Under the pieces are notes generated by a model that saw only the letters and a program-made list of their open reading frames with translations, had not been told where the DNA came from and ran no database searches. Source: an uncultured Muribaculaceae bacterium (lineage in GTDB: Bacteria; Bacteroidota; Bacteroidia; Bacteroidales; Muribaculaceae). Taken from it: a stretch of DNA of 64,000 nt. How positions within the stretch are numbered: the first letter of the stretch is position 1; each line of letters begins with the position of its first letter. Made by a program: the position numbers and the translations under genes. This document shows, piece after piece, positions 1-7,501 of the stretch. The stretch covers positions 42,507 through 106,506 of the forward strand of contig CAJUAR010000001.1 in NCBI GenBank assembly GCA_910584495.1. Direction: 5' to 3'.

Positions 1-1
1 G

Positions 2-286
2 TTCACCCTCGACAGCCGTGTGACGCTCAAGCCCATGAAACATCTGGACATTAGCGTAAACCACGAATTCCGCTACGGGCGCCGTTACTATGACTATACC
101 TACGGTTGTCGTGCCTATAACATGGGCAATATTTCAGACCTCGGAATCGATGCTTCCTACCGCTTTTCGGACAACTTCTCGGTGTTCTGCCAGGCTCGGA
201 ATCTGCTGGGTCGCCGCGTGCTCATCCTGCCCCGACTGTACACTCCCTCCATCACCGGACTGGCAGGTGTGAACCTGCGCTTTTAG
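2..286 (+). CDS. C-terminal end of an outer-membrane TonB-dependent receptor-like beta-barrel (partial)
   Basis: Only the last ~94 codons are in the window; the frame is open to the left edge, so the start lies outside. The sequence alternates aromatic and polar residues as in barrel strands. It contains a block ending ARNLLGRRVL and finishes GVNLRF with a terminal Phe, both typical of TonB-dependent receptor barrels (family knowledge). A GTG at 20 is not a real start, because the in-frame codons upstream read as coding. The next gene has its own promoter at 350-357, so this gene probably ends its own transcript. Substrate cannot be inferred. Confidence 0.7.
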   Translation, partial: FTLDSRVTLKPMKHLDISVNHEFRYGRRYYDYTYGCRAYNMGNISDLGIDASYRFSDNFSVFCQARNLLGRRVLILPRLYTPSITGLAGVNLRF

Positions 287-349
287 CCTTTTAGCCCCCT
301 GTACACTAAAAAAGAACGGCTGAATGTCGGCTAATTCAATAATAATTGC

Positions 350-357
350 TATATTTG
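350..357 (+). promoter_or_regulatory. -7 element (TATATTTG) upstream of secDF
   Basis: TATATTTG matches the Bacteroidetes primary-sigma -7 consensus TAnnTTTG exactly. It lies 54 bp upstream of the secDF ATG in an AT-rich leader. No clear -33 TTG is seen at the expected distance, so the call rests on the -7 box and position. Confidence 0.55.
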
Positions 358-411
358 CGAGCCGAATTAAAACCTGAAATAATTTATTAATAATTAAACC
401 ATAAAAGTTAC

Positions 412-3300
412 ATGCAAAGCAAAGGAAAATTAGGAAGCATCGTTGCCGGTGTTATCGCTATTTTCTTGGTATTGGTATGCCTGTTCTATCTTTCATTCAC
501 TTACATCTCGAATAAGTATGAAAGCCAGGCTGTAACCTATGCCTTGATTGAATCGGGCGACAACGACGATGCTGCCTACAACCGCGCCTATAAGCACTAC
601 ATGGACTCGCTGGGCGAGGAAAAAGTGTATATGGGCTATTACACTCTCAATGAAGTACGCAAATGGGGCGTGGGCCTCGGCCTCGACCTCAAGGGAGGTA
701 TGAACGTTATTCTGCAGGTCGACATGCCCGACATGCTCCGTTCCATGAAGGCCGGCCAGACCGATTCAGTCTTCGAAGCAGCCCTCAAAGGTGCCGAGAA
801 GATGGTGTCGACCCACGAAAGCGACGACTTTGTCAGCAGCTTCGTAAACCTCTACCGCCAGGCCAAGCCTCAAGCCGATTTCTCGGTAGTATTTCAGGAC
901 ATAGTCCCCACCGGTGCTAACGATGATGCTGTGCGCAGCACCCTCAAAGCTCAGGTTAAGGACCGTGTAGACAACTCGGCCACCAACGTGCTTCGCAACC
1001 GTATCGACCAGTTCGGCGTTGTTTCGCCAAACATCCAGGTTCTTCAGGGCAAGGACGGCCAGATTCTTCTGGAACTTCCCGGTGTCAAGGACCACGAACG
1101 TGTGCGCGACCTCCTTCAGCGTTCGGCCAACCTCGAATTCTACGAGACATACCGCGCCGAAGAGCTCCAGAACTCATTCAGCACTCTCATCAACCGTCTG
1201 GCCAACGATTCCACCGTCAATGTTCAGCCCCTTGCCACCCTTCTGTCGATGGGCGGCTATGGCGCAACCCTGGGCTATGCTCCCGATGCCAAGGCAGCAG
1301 CCGCTGTCGACGAAGTTCTTGCAAGCCCGGCAGCAAAAAATATTCTTCCCTCCGACCTTCGTCTGCGCTGGGCCGTTAAACCCACAGTTCAGACCGATGC
1401 CCAGGGCAAGGAACACGTAATAGGCATCGCCCTCTACGCCCTCCGTGCCAACGGCGGCAAGCCCGCCCTCGACGGCAAGGCTGTGAGTGACGCCTCGTCG
1501 AACTACGACCCTCTGCGCGGCAATGAAGTGTCGATGCGCATGAACTCCGAAGGAGCCCGCAACTGGGCCCGTATCACCGGCCAGAACATCAACAAGCAGG
1601 TGGCTATTGTCCTCGACGACAAAGTATATTCAGCTCCTAACGTAAACGACAAAATCGAAGGCGGCCAGTCGTCCATCACCGGCGACTTCTCAATTGAAGA
1701 AGCCCGCGACCTTGCCAACGTGCTCAAGTCCGGTAAGATGGATGCCAAAGTGCACATCATTTCCGACATGGTTGTTGGTCCTTCGCTGGGTAAACAGGCC
1801 ATCGAATCGGGCTTCATCTCGTTCGTAGTGGCTCTTGTGCTCCTTATGGCGTTTATGATTGCCTTCTATGGCTTTATTCCCGGTCTCGTTGCCAACATCT
1901 GCCTGCTGTGCAACCTCTTCTTCACCATCGGTATTCTTGCCTCGTTCCAGGCAGTGCTCACCATGAGCGGTATTGCCGGTATCGTGCTGTCGCTCGGTAT
2001 GGCCGTCGATGCCAACGTGCTTATCTTCGAACGTACCAAGGAAGAACTCCGTGCCGGCAAAACTGTGCGCAACGCCCTTGCCGACGGTTACAGCAACGCC
2101 TTCTCGGCTATCTTCGACTCCAACCTCACCTCGATTATCACAGGCATCATCCTTCTCCTCTTCGGCACCGGTCCTATCAAGGGCTTTGCCACCACTCTTA
2201 TCATCGGCCTTGTCTGCTCGTTCTTCACAGCAGTATATCTGAGCCGTCTGTTCTTCCTCTGGTTCTCCAAGAGCGATGGCTTTGCCAAACTCACCTTCTC
2301 GACCAGCCTTGGACGCAAGATGTTTGTCAACTCCAACATCAACTTCCTCGGCCAGCGCAAGGCAAGCTTCATCGCTGTAGCTGTCATCGCAGCCATAGTG
2401 GTTGTTTCGCTCTTTGCCCGCGGCCTCAACCAGGGCATCGACTTCTCCGGTGGTCGCAACTACATTGTCAAGTTCGAGAAACCCGTCAGCACCGTAGAGC
2501 TTCAGGAAGTGCTCTCGCAGCAGTTCCCCGGAGCATCCACCTCGGTAATCACCATCGAAAGCTCCAACCAGGTGCGTGTGTCGACCAACTACAAAATCAA
2601 CGACGAGAACGCCGACACCGAGCGTGAAATCACAGGCAAACTCTACGAAGCCCTCAAACCCTTCCTGCGCGACGGCATGACAGCCGCCGAGTTCTCTACC
2701 ACCGACGCAAGTCAGGGTATTGTAAGCTCGCAAAAAGTTGGTCCTTCGGTTGCCGACGATATGCGCACCGATGCCTACATCGCCGTTGCCATCGCACTCG
2801 CTGCAATGTTCCTCTACATCCTGCTCCGTTTCCGCAACGTGGCCTTCTCGATCGGTGCTCTCGCAGCGGTAGCCTTCACTGCCTTCACAATCATCGGTTT
2901 CTTCTCGCTCTTCTATGGAGTGCTGCCATTTGCAATGGAAATCGACCAGACGTTCATAGCGGCCATATTGACAGTTATCGGTTATCAGATCAACGATACT
3001 GTGGTGGTCTTCGACCGTGTGCGTGAAAACACAGCCCTCTTCCCCAAACAGGACTTCTTCACCACCGTCAACAAATCGATCAACACCACACTGTCGCGTA
3101 CCATCATGACATCGGCCTCCACCATCCTGGTGCTCCTCTGCATCTTCATCCTCGGTGGCGACGCCATCCGCAGCTTCACATTTGCAATGCTCTTCGGTGT
3201 AATCATCGGCACACTCGCAACAATCTATGTTGCCTGCCCCGTGGCTTACCTCACCGATTCGCGCCGCAAAGCCGCGAGTGCCAAAGCTGTCAAAGCATAA
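412..3300 (+). CDS. secDF: Protein translocase subunit SecDF (fused SecD-SecF)
   Basis: A 962-residue single-chain fusion of SecD and SecF, the proton-driven accessory of the Sec translocon that pulls exported proteins through the inner membrane. Residues ~8-30 form the first membrane segment. SecD-type periplasmic blocks follow (GLDLKGGMNVILQVDMPD near residue 90, a NVLRNRIDQFGV block), then a five-helix bundle containing AVDANVLIFERTKEEL. The SecF half starts near residue 650, with GLNQGIDFSGGRNYIVKF and later GYQINDTVVVFDRVRE. Fusion and length fit the Bacteroidetes form. The start is fixed by the promoter at 350-357. A strong hairpin terminator follows the stop, so the gene appears monocistronic. 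Confidence 0.97.
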   Translation: MQSKGKLGSIVAGVIAIFLVLVCLFYLSFTYISNKYESQAVTYALIESGDNDDAAYNRAYKHYMDSLGEEKVYMGYYTLNEVRKWGVGLGLDLKGGMNVILQVDMPDMLRSMKAGQTDSVFEAALKGAEKMVSTHESDDFVSSFVNLYRQAKPQADFSVVFQDIVPTGANDDAVRSTLKAQVKDRVDNSATNVLRNRIDQFGVVSPNIQVLQGKDGQILLELPGVKDHERVRDLLQRSANLEFYETYRAEELQNSFSTLINRLANDSTVNVQPLATLLSMGGYGATLGYAPDAKAAAAVDEVLASPAAKNILPSDLRLRWAVKPTVQTDAQGKEHVIGIALYALRANGGKPALDGKAVSDASSNYDPLRGNEVSMRMNSEGARNWARITGQNINKQVAIVLDDKVYSAPNVNDKIEGGQSSITGDFSIEEARDLANVLKSGKMDAKVHIISDMVVGPSLGKQAIESGFISFVVALVLLMAFMIAFYGFIPGLVANICLLCNLFFTIGILASFQAVLTMSGIAGIVLSLGMAVDANVLIFERTKEELRAGKTVRNALADGYSNAFSAIFDSNLTSIITGIILLLFGTGPIKGFATTLIIGLVCSFFTAVYLSRLFFLWFSKSDGFAKLTFSTSLGRKMFVNSNINFLGQRKASFIAVAVIAAIVVVSLFARGLNQGIDFSGGRNYIVKFEKPVSTVELQEVLSQQFPGASTSVITIESSNQVRVSTNYKINDENADTEREITGKLYEALKPFLRDGMTAAEFSTTDASQGIVSSQKVGPSVADDMRTDAYIAVAIALAAMFLYILLRFRNVAFSIGALAAVAFTAFTIIGFFSLFYGVLPFAMEIDQTFIAAILTVIGYQINDTVVVFDRVRENTALFPKQDFFTTVNKSINTTLSRTIMTSASTILVLLCIFILGGDAIRSFTFAMLFGVIIGTLATIYVACPVAYLTDSRRKAASAKAVKA

Positions 3301-3325
3301 CCCTCCATTTCATTCATCATAGCCG

Positions 3326-3354
3326 GCGGCCGGAAGTCCTCGACTTCCGGCCGC
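3326..3354 (+). terminator. Hairpin terminator after secDF
   Basis: Perfect 13-bp stem: GCGGCCGGAAGTC at 3326-3338 pairs with 3342-3354 around a 3-nt loop, 26 bp past the secDF stop. Only a weak T-rich tail (ACTATTTCTCC) follows. It separates secDF from the next plus-strand gene, which has its own promoter. Confidence 0.75.
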
Positions 3355-3396
3355 ACTATTTCTCCAACAGACTGAACAAACTCGCAGCACACTACA

Positions 3397-3428
3397 TTTG
3401 CTTTGTTGATATTTTTTTCATAGATTTG
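3397..3428 (+). promoter_or_regulatory. Promoter TTTG-N20-TAGATTTG for the AAA/nuclease-like gene
   Basis: TTTG at 3397-3400 and TAGATTTG at 3421-3428 are separated by 20 bp, the canonical Bacteroidetes spacing. The start codon at 3446 follows 17 bp after the -7 box. Confidence 0.7.
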
Positions 3429-3445
3429 TACAAAAATCAGACAAC

Positions 3446-4999
3446 ATGGAAAAGATTATAAGATACCCGGTTGGCGAGCAGTCGTTCATTTCTCTTCGAA
3501 AGAGAAATTGCCTCTATATCGACAAAACTCACTATGTGGAAAAACTACTTAGCCATGGCAGTAAGTACTACTTCCTCGGGCGTCCGCGGCGTTTCGGCAA
3601 AAGTCTTTTTCTGTCCATGCTGCAATGTTTTTTTCAAGGTAAACGAGACTTATTCAAGGGTCTCTATGCCTACACCATGAACTGGGACTGGCAACCCAGG
3701 CCGGTGCTCTATCTCGATCTGAACATTGAATCATATAGGCAAAAAGAATCCCTTGACCAAATACTTGATAATGTCATCAGTAGCTGGGAGAAAGAATACG
3801 ACATTACCTTCCCATCCGACAATATCTCAGCAAGATTCAAGAATGTTATCGAAGCGGCATATAAAAAGACCGGGCAAGGTGTAATAATTCTTGTCGATGA
3901 ATACGACAAACCCTTGGTCAACAACCTCCACGACAGCGAACTGTTCGATCACTTCCGCGAACAGCTCACCGCGGTCTACTCCAATTTAAAAAGCAGCGCC
4001 GAATTTATACGTATGGTTTTCCTCACCGGGGTGAGTCGTTTTGCTCATCTGTCAGTGTTCTCGGGTCTTAATAATATTACCGACATCACCTTCCTCGACC
4101 AATATGCCGACATCTGCGGCATCACCGAGAAAGAACTTGCAGACAATTTTCAGCCCGGCATGATAGCTATCGCCGAAAAAGAAGGAAGCACGGCCCGGGA
4201 TGTTCACGACCAGCTCAAACGACTGTATGATGGTTACCATTTTGCCAAACGTTGCCCCGACATCTACAATCCATATTCCTTACTCAACGTGATGGAGAGT
4301 TGCGACATGCAAAACTACTGGATTAAGTCGGGCATGCCAACGCTTCTCGAACAGCAACTCAAGCGTTTCCAAGTCAATCTACAAGACCTTTTCGAAACAG
4401 AGTGTAGCCAACAAATGCTCGAAGGTCTCGACTTCGACAACCCGAATCCTGTGGCGCTGCTCTACCAGACAGGCTATCTCACCATCAAAGACTTCGACAG
4501 CGGCATCTTCACCCTCGGACTGCCTAATCAGGAAGTGAAAGAAGGTTTTCTCGGATACCTTCTGCCACGCTATGCCAACGTCCATAACGGAGACACCGAA
4601 TTTTTCATCTACAAGTTTGTCAAGGAGTTGAAAAGTGGTAAAGTCGACGACTTCATGAAACGTATGCAGAGCCTCTTTGCCGCCGTACCCTACCAGATGG
4701 AACTACACAACGAGCGCAATCTTCACAACGTCATGCTGATGCTCGTACTGCTCTTAGGCATCAAGGTGAAAGCCGAATATGCCACCTCCGCAGGCCGCAT
4801 CGACATGCTCCTCGAAACGGAGCAATACCTCTACATCATAGAACTTAAAATAGACAAGTCAGCTCAGGAAGCTCTGAACCAAATAAATGCCAAAGACTAC
4901 GCTCAACCATTCGCTGCCAACGGTCGCCAAGTGGTGAAAATCGGTGTCAACTTTTCCACCCAAACGCGCACCATCACCGACTGGCTGGTTGAGCGGTGA
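3446..4999 (+). CDS. AAA-ATPase-like / PD-(D/E)XK nuclease-like protein
   Basis: A 517-residue cytosolic protein of the two-domain AAA-ATPase_like plus PDDEXK_9 type, which is highly multiplied in Bacteroidales. The N-terminal half has a P-loop variant GRPRRFGKSLFLSML near residue 47 and a Walker-B-like IILVDEYDKPL near 150. The C-terminal region ends with the nuclease-like signature GRIDMLLET ... YIIELK near residue 450, i.e. the spaced acidic residue and E-x-K of the PD-(D/E)XK fold. The biological role of the family is not established; roles in defence or mobile elements have been suggested. It has its own promoter and no operon partner. The downstream neighbour is convergent, 21 bp away. 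Confidence 0.85.
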   Translation: MEKIIRYPVGEQSFISLRKRNCLYIDKTHYVEKLLSHGSKYYFLGRPRRFGKSLFLSMLQCFFQGKRDLFKGLYAYTMNWDWQPRPVLYLDLNIESYRQKESLDQILDNVISSWEKEYDITFPSDNISARFKNVIEAAYKKTGQGVIILVDEYDKPLVNNLHDSELFDHFREQLTAVYSNLKSSAEFIRMVFLTGVSRFAHLSVFSGLNNITDITFLDQYADICGITEKELADNFQPGMIAIAEKEGSTARDVHDQLKRLYDGYHFAKRCPDIYNPYSLLNVMESCDMQNYWIKSGMPTLLEQQLKRFQVNLQDLFETECSQQMLEGLDFDNPNPVALLYQTGYLTIKDFDSGIFTLGLPNQEVKEGFLGYLLPRYANVHNGDTEFFIYKFVKELKSGKVDDFMKRMQSLFAAVPYQMELHNERNLHNVMLMLVLLLGIKVKAEYATSAGRIDMLLETEQYLYIIELKIDKSAQEALNQINAKDYAQPFAANGRQVVKIGVNFSTQTRTITDWLVER

Positions 5000-5020
5000 C
5001 ACACATTCGGAAGTGCACAG

Positions 5021-7498
5021 TTAATTTGATGTGGTCGGTTTATAGTAATTGTCGTTTACGTAAGTATAGTCAGTTATTGTTGAAATATCTACTGTGGTCT
5101 CAATATTGTTATGACTGAATTTGATATTATTCATAGTTACCGGCACATCATAATATACACTTGTCAATCCATATTGATACATCTTCGGATTACCTGCCAA
5201 GGGGCTATTATCCCATTGGCACGATAAACCGTCCGATGGTGCATTTCGTACAATTATTCGTTTGCGGTTTGTGCCCGGGTCGGGGATATCCCAACCATCA
5301 GGAACTTCCGGACCATGCAGGCAGCGCACGGTCATGGCTCTCGGTTCGCCGCCTCGTGTGCGAATTCGGGTATTGCCGAGGGTGTTGCGCTCGCCATAGA
5401 GGTCGAGATAACGGAACCACCATCCATATTCTTCGGAGTCTTCAGAAAAACCTTGGTTGCCGGACAAAAGCGATTTAGACCACAGACACGTATGTGCCTC
5501 GTCCTTGTGCACAAACCCTTCCATATATCCCGCAATCGGCAAGGTGATATAGCCGAAAGCACCATCGCTGACCGCAATATTAGGTATTGCATCGACATTG
5601 TTGGACAGATTCACCGGCAACTGCTGCAGATGGTAGGCCGCCGGCACCTCGAATCCTTCGGGAGCGATGCCTTCTATAAGTGTGTTATCAAACCTTGTTT
5701 CAGCAATTTTGAAGTAGCCGCCTCTTGCGTCGGAATTTTCAGAATAGAGCGTCGACGAAACCGAGTAAGGTCGGTTGGAAGAAGCTCCCATATTACGATC
5801 CAATATGTGATATGTCTTTCCGTCTTCGCCAATAATGCTGACCTGTTCGTAGTAGAACCATCCCTTGCGCACTACGCTCTCGCCGGGTCCTTCAATCTGA
5901 TAGCTGCCGCCAAGTTTATGGAAGAGGCCGCGATGGCATACGTCATAGCTTAATCTATTATTATCCGTGCTGTTGCTTATGACAAATTTACCTTCCCACA
6001 GCGCATAGTTATCATTCCCCAAAGAGCTTACTTTCCAGTTACTCCCATCGCGGACAACCGAGAAACGGCCGGCACCTTCGGCTATGTTGACAACATCGCC
6101 ATCCTTATATGGAATTGTGTAATAGTACTGATTATTATACACCCTGAAATGCAGGCAGTTATTGCGTTCAAGAGTCATGGCTTCCTCCGTAGCGCCTTGC
6201 AGTTCGGTGTCAATAAACGCAAAATAGTCCTGCTCTGAGGCGTTACCGTTGAGATTGTGGATATACGCCTTGCGTCCGCGCTTGAGGTCGGTACCTTCCT
6301 GAACAATTCTCACGGTCCGGCTAAGGTCGCCGGAGCGGACAGAGACGGTGAACTCACGTTCTTCCTCGGAAAGCAAGTTAGTTTCTATAGTGAAACTAAC
6401 TTTGTAATGACGAGCTTCTGACTGCGTGTCGGATTGAACAATCTCCACCCCGGATTGTATTGAAGATTTCACCCACGGTGTTCCTTTTAAGTCGTAGTCA
6501 AGCACATAGGTTCCGTCAGGATATGAAGTGAGAATATCAATCACTGCTTCAGTAGCGTTGGCAGCGACAACTACATCTTTGCTCACTCCAAGTTCGTAGT
6601 CGCGGCAAGCAATCATATTATAGATGGCTTCGTTGTTGTCTTTGAGGTCGACAATCATGCGGTTGTCGGGCTTTGCAACAATCGCTTCCTGCTTCGTGGG
6701 CCAACCAAAATCGTTTACTTCAGCAATGTTGAACTGATAGTGATGGTTGCGCAACAGAGCAATTTCCTTGCCGGCTGGATCTGAGGCCGGGATATATGCG
6801 GCCTTATACCATCCCTCCGTGCCCCGGTAGGAACCATGAATGAGGATATAGCACTTGCCAGCCTCGGTTTCGTAGAAATAATATGGCGTGCCGACATCCA
6901 GGAGGCGTTCGCCCTCGGTTGTCACACCCCCGGGAATATTTACCACACCCTCTGTTTCGGGGGCAAGCGTTCCCGATGTCGATGCGCCGTAGTGGATTAT
7001 CTCGCTAATGGTGAAATCGGCAGCAGTGCACGTCACTGTGGTTTTGGCACTTGCCCTCAGCAAGTAAATCTTGGGCGAGGCTTTTTTGAGATCCTCAACA
7101 GTGATTGCGCCCCACATCACTATGTTCTTGTCAGGAAGGCCTTCGACAGAGCTTGCCGACGGTGTTCCTCCGACAGCCTTACCATAGTTGGCTACCAGTT
7201 CGACTCTCGAAGCGGAAGGAGGAACCGCCAGTGTCACTTGATAATCGGGATGTTTTCCTGTAATTTTCTGAGGGTCAACCACATCCTCAAAGATATAGCC
7301 ATCGGCATTGAAAAAGAGAACCCGTAAGTCGTTGATAGCGTTTTCGTCGACGGCACGCGAGCCGACGGCAAAGCCCGGCAGACGCAATGTCAGCGTCAAC
7401 TCATCGCCATCGCCGCCGAGGTCGAACACCCCGCTGTCATCGCTACACGCCGCAAACATCACGGCCATCATAAATATAGATATTAGTCTTCGTATCAT
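5021..7498 (-). CDS. Large fimbrial tip lipoprotein with FISUMP-like C-terminal domain
   Basis: An 825-residue lipoprotein (lipobox ending AAC, Cys18) and the last gene of the pilus cluster, starting 3 bp after its upstream neighbour ends. The N-terminal region resembles FimB/Mfa2-type pilin folds (AINDLRVLFFNADGYIF). Residue Arg48 in GSRAV is a possible Arg-protease maturation site, as in type V pilins. The C-terminal ~300 residues contain a block GFEVPAAYHLQQL, then LPIAGYMEG, CLWSKS, WWFRYLDL and MTVRCLHG. That spacing recalls the Fibrobacter major-paralogous (FISUMP) domain, a formylglycine-enzyme/lectin-like fold. I infer a tip adhesin; the ligand is unknown. Domain identity is from pattern only and could be wrong. 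Confidence 0.75.
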   Translation of the reverse strand: MIRRLISIFMMAVMFAACSDDSGVFDLGGDGDELTLTLRLPGFAVGSRAVDENAINDLRVLFFNADGYIFEDVVDPQKITGKHPDYQVTLAVPPSASRVELVANYGKAVGGTPSASSVEGLPDKNIVMWGAITVEDLKKASPKIYLLRASAKTTVTCTAADFTISEIIHYGASTSGTLAPETEGVVNIPGGVTTEGERLLDVGTPYYFYETEAGKCYILIHGSYRGTEGWYKAAYIPASDPAGKEIALLRNHHYQFNIAEVNDFGWPTKQEAIVAKPDNRMIVDLKDNNEAIYNMIACRDYELGVSKDVVVAANATEAVIDILTSYPDGTYVLDYDLKGTPWVKSSIQSGVEIVQSDTQSEARHYKVSFTIETNLLSEEEREFTVSVRSGDLSRTVRIVQEGTDLKRGRKAYIHNLNGNASEQDYFAFIDTELQGATEEAMTLERNNCLHFRVYNNQYYYTIPYKDGDVVNIAEGAGRFSVVRDGSNWKVSSLGNDNYALWEGKFVISNSTDNNRLSYDVCHRGLFHKLGGSYQIEGPGESVVRKGWFYYEQVSIIGEDGKTYHILDRNMGASSNRPYSVSSTLYSENSDARGGYFKIAETRFDNTLIEGIAPEGFEVPAAYHLQQLPVNLSNNVDAIPNIAVSDGAFGYITLPIAGYMEGFVHKDEAHTCLWSKSLLSGNQGFSEDSEEYGWWFRYLDLYGERNTLGNTRIRTRGGEPRAMTVRCLHGPEVPDGWDIPDPGTNRKRIIVRNAPSDGLSCQWDNSPLAGNPKMYQYGLTSVYYDVPVTMNNIKFSHNNIETTVDISTITDYTYVNDNYYKPTTSN

Positions 7499-7501
7499 TG
7501 C

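Noticed and set aside
1690..2733. Long open frame antisense to secDF (347 codons)
   Set aside because: It mirrors the codon pattern of secDF on the opposite strand and has no promoter or recognisable domain; secDF is unambiguous.
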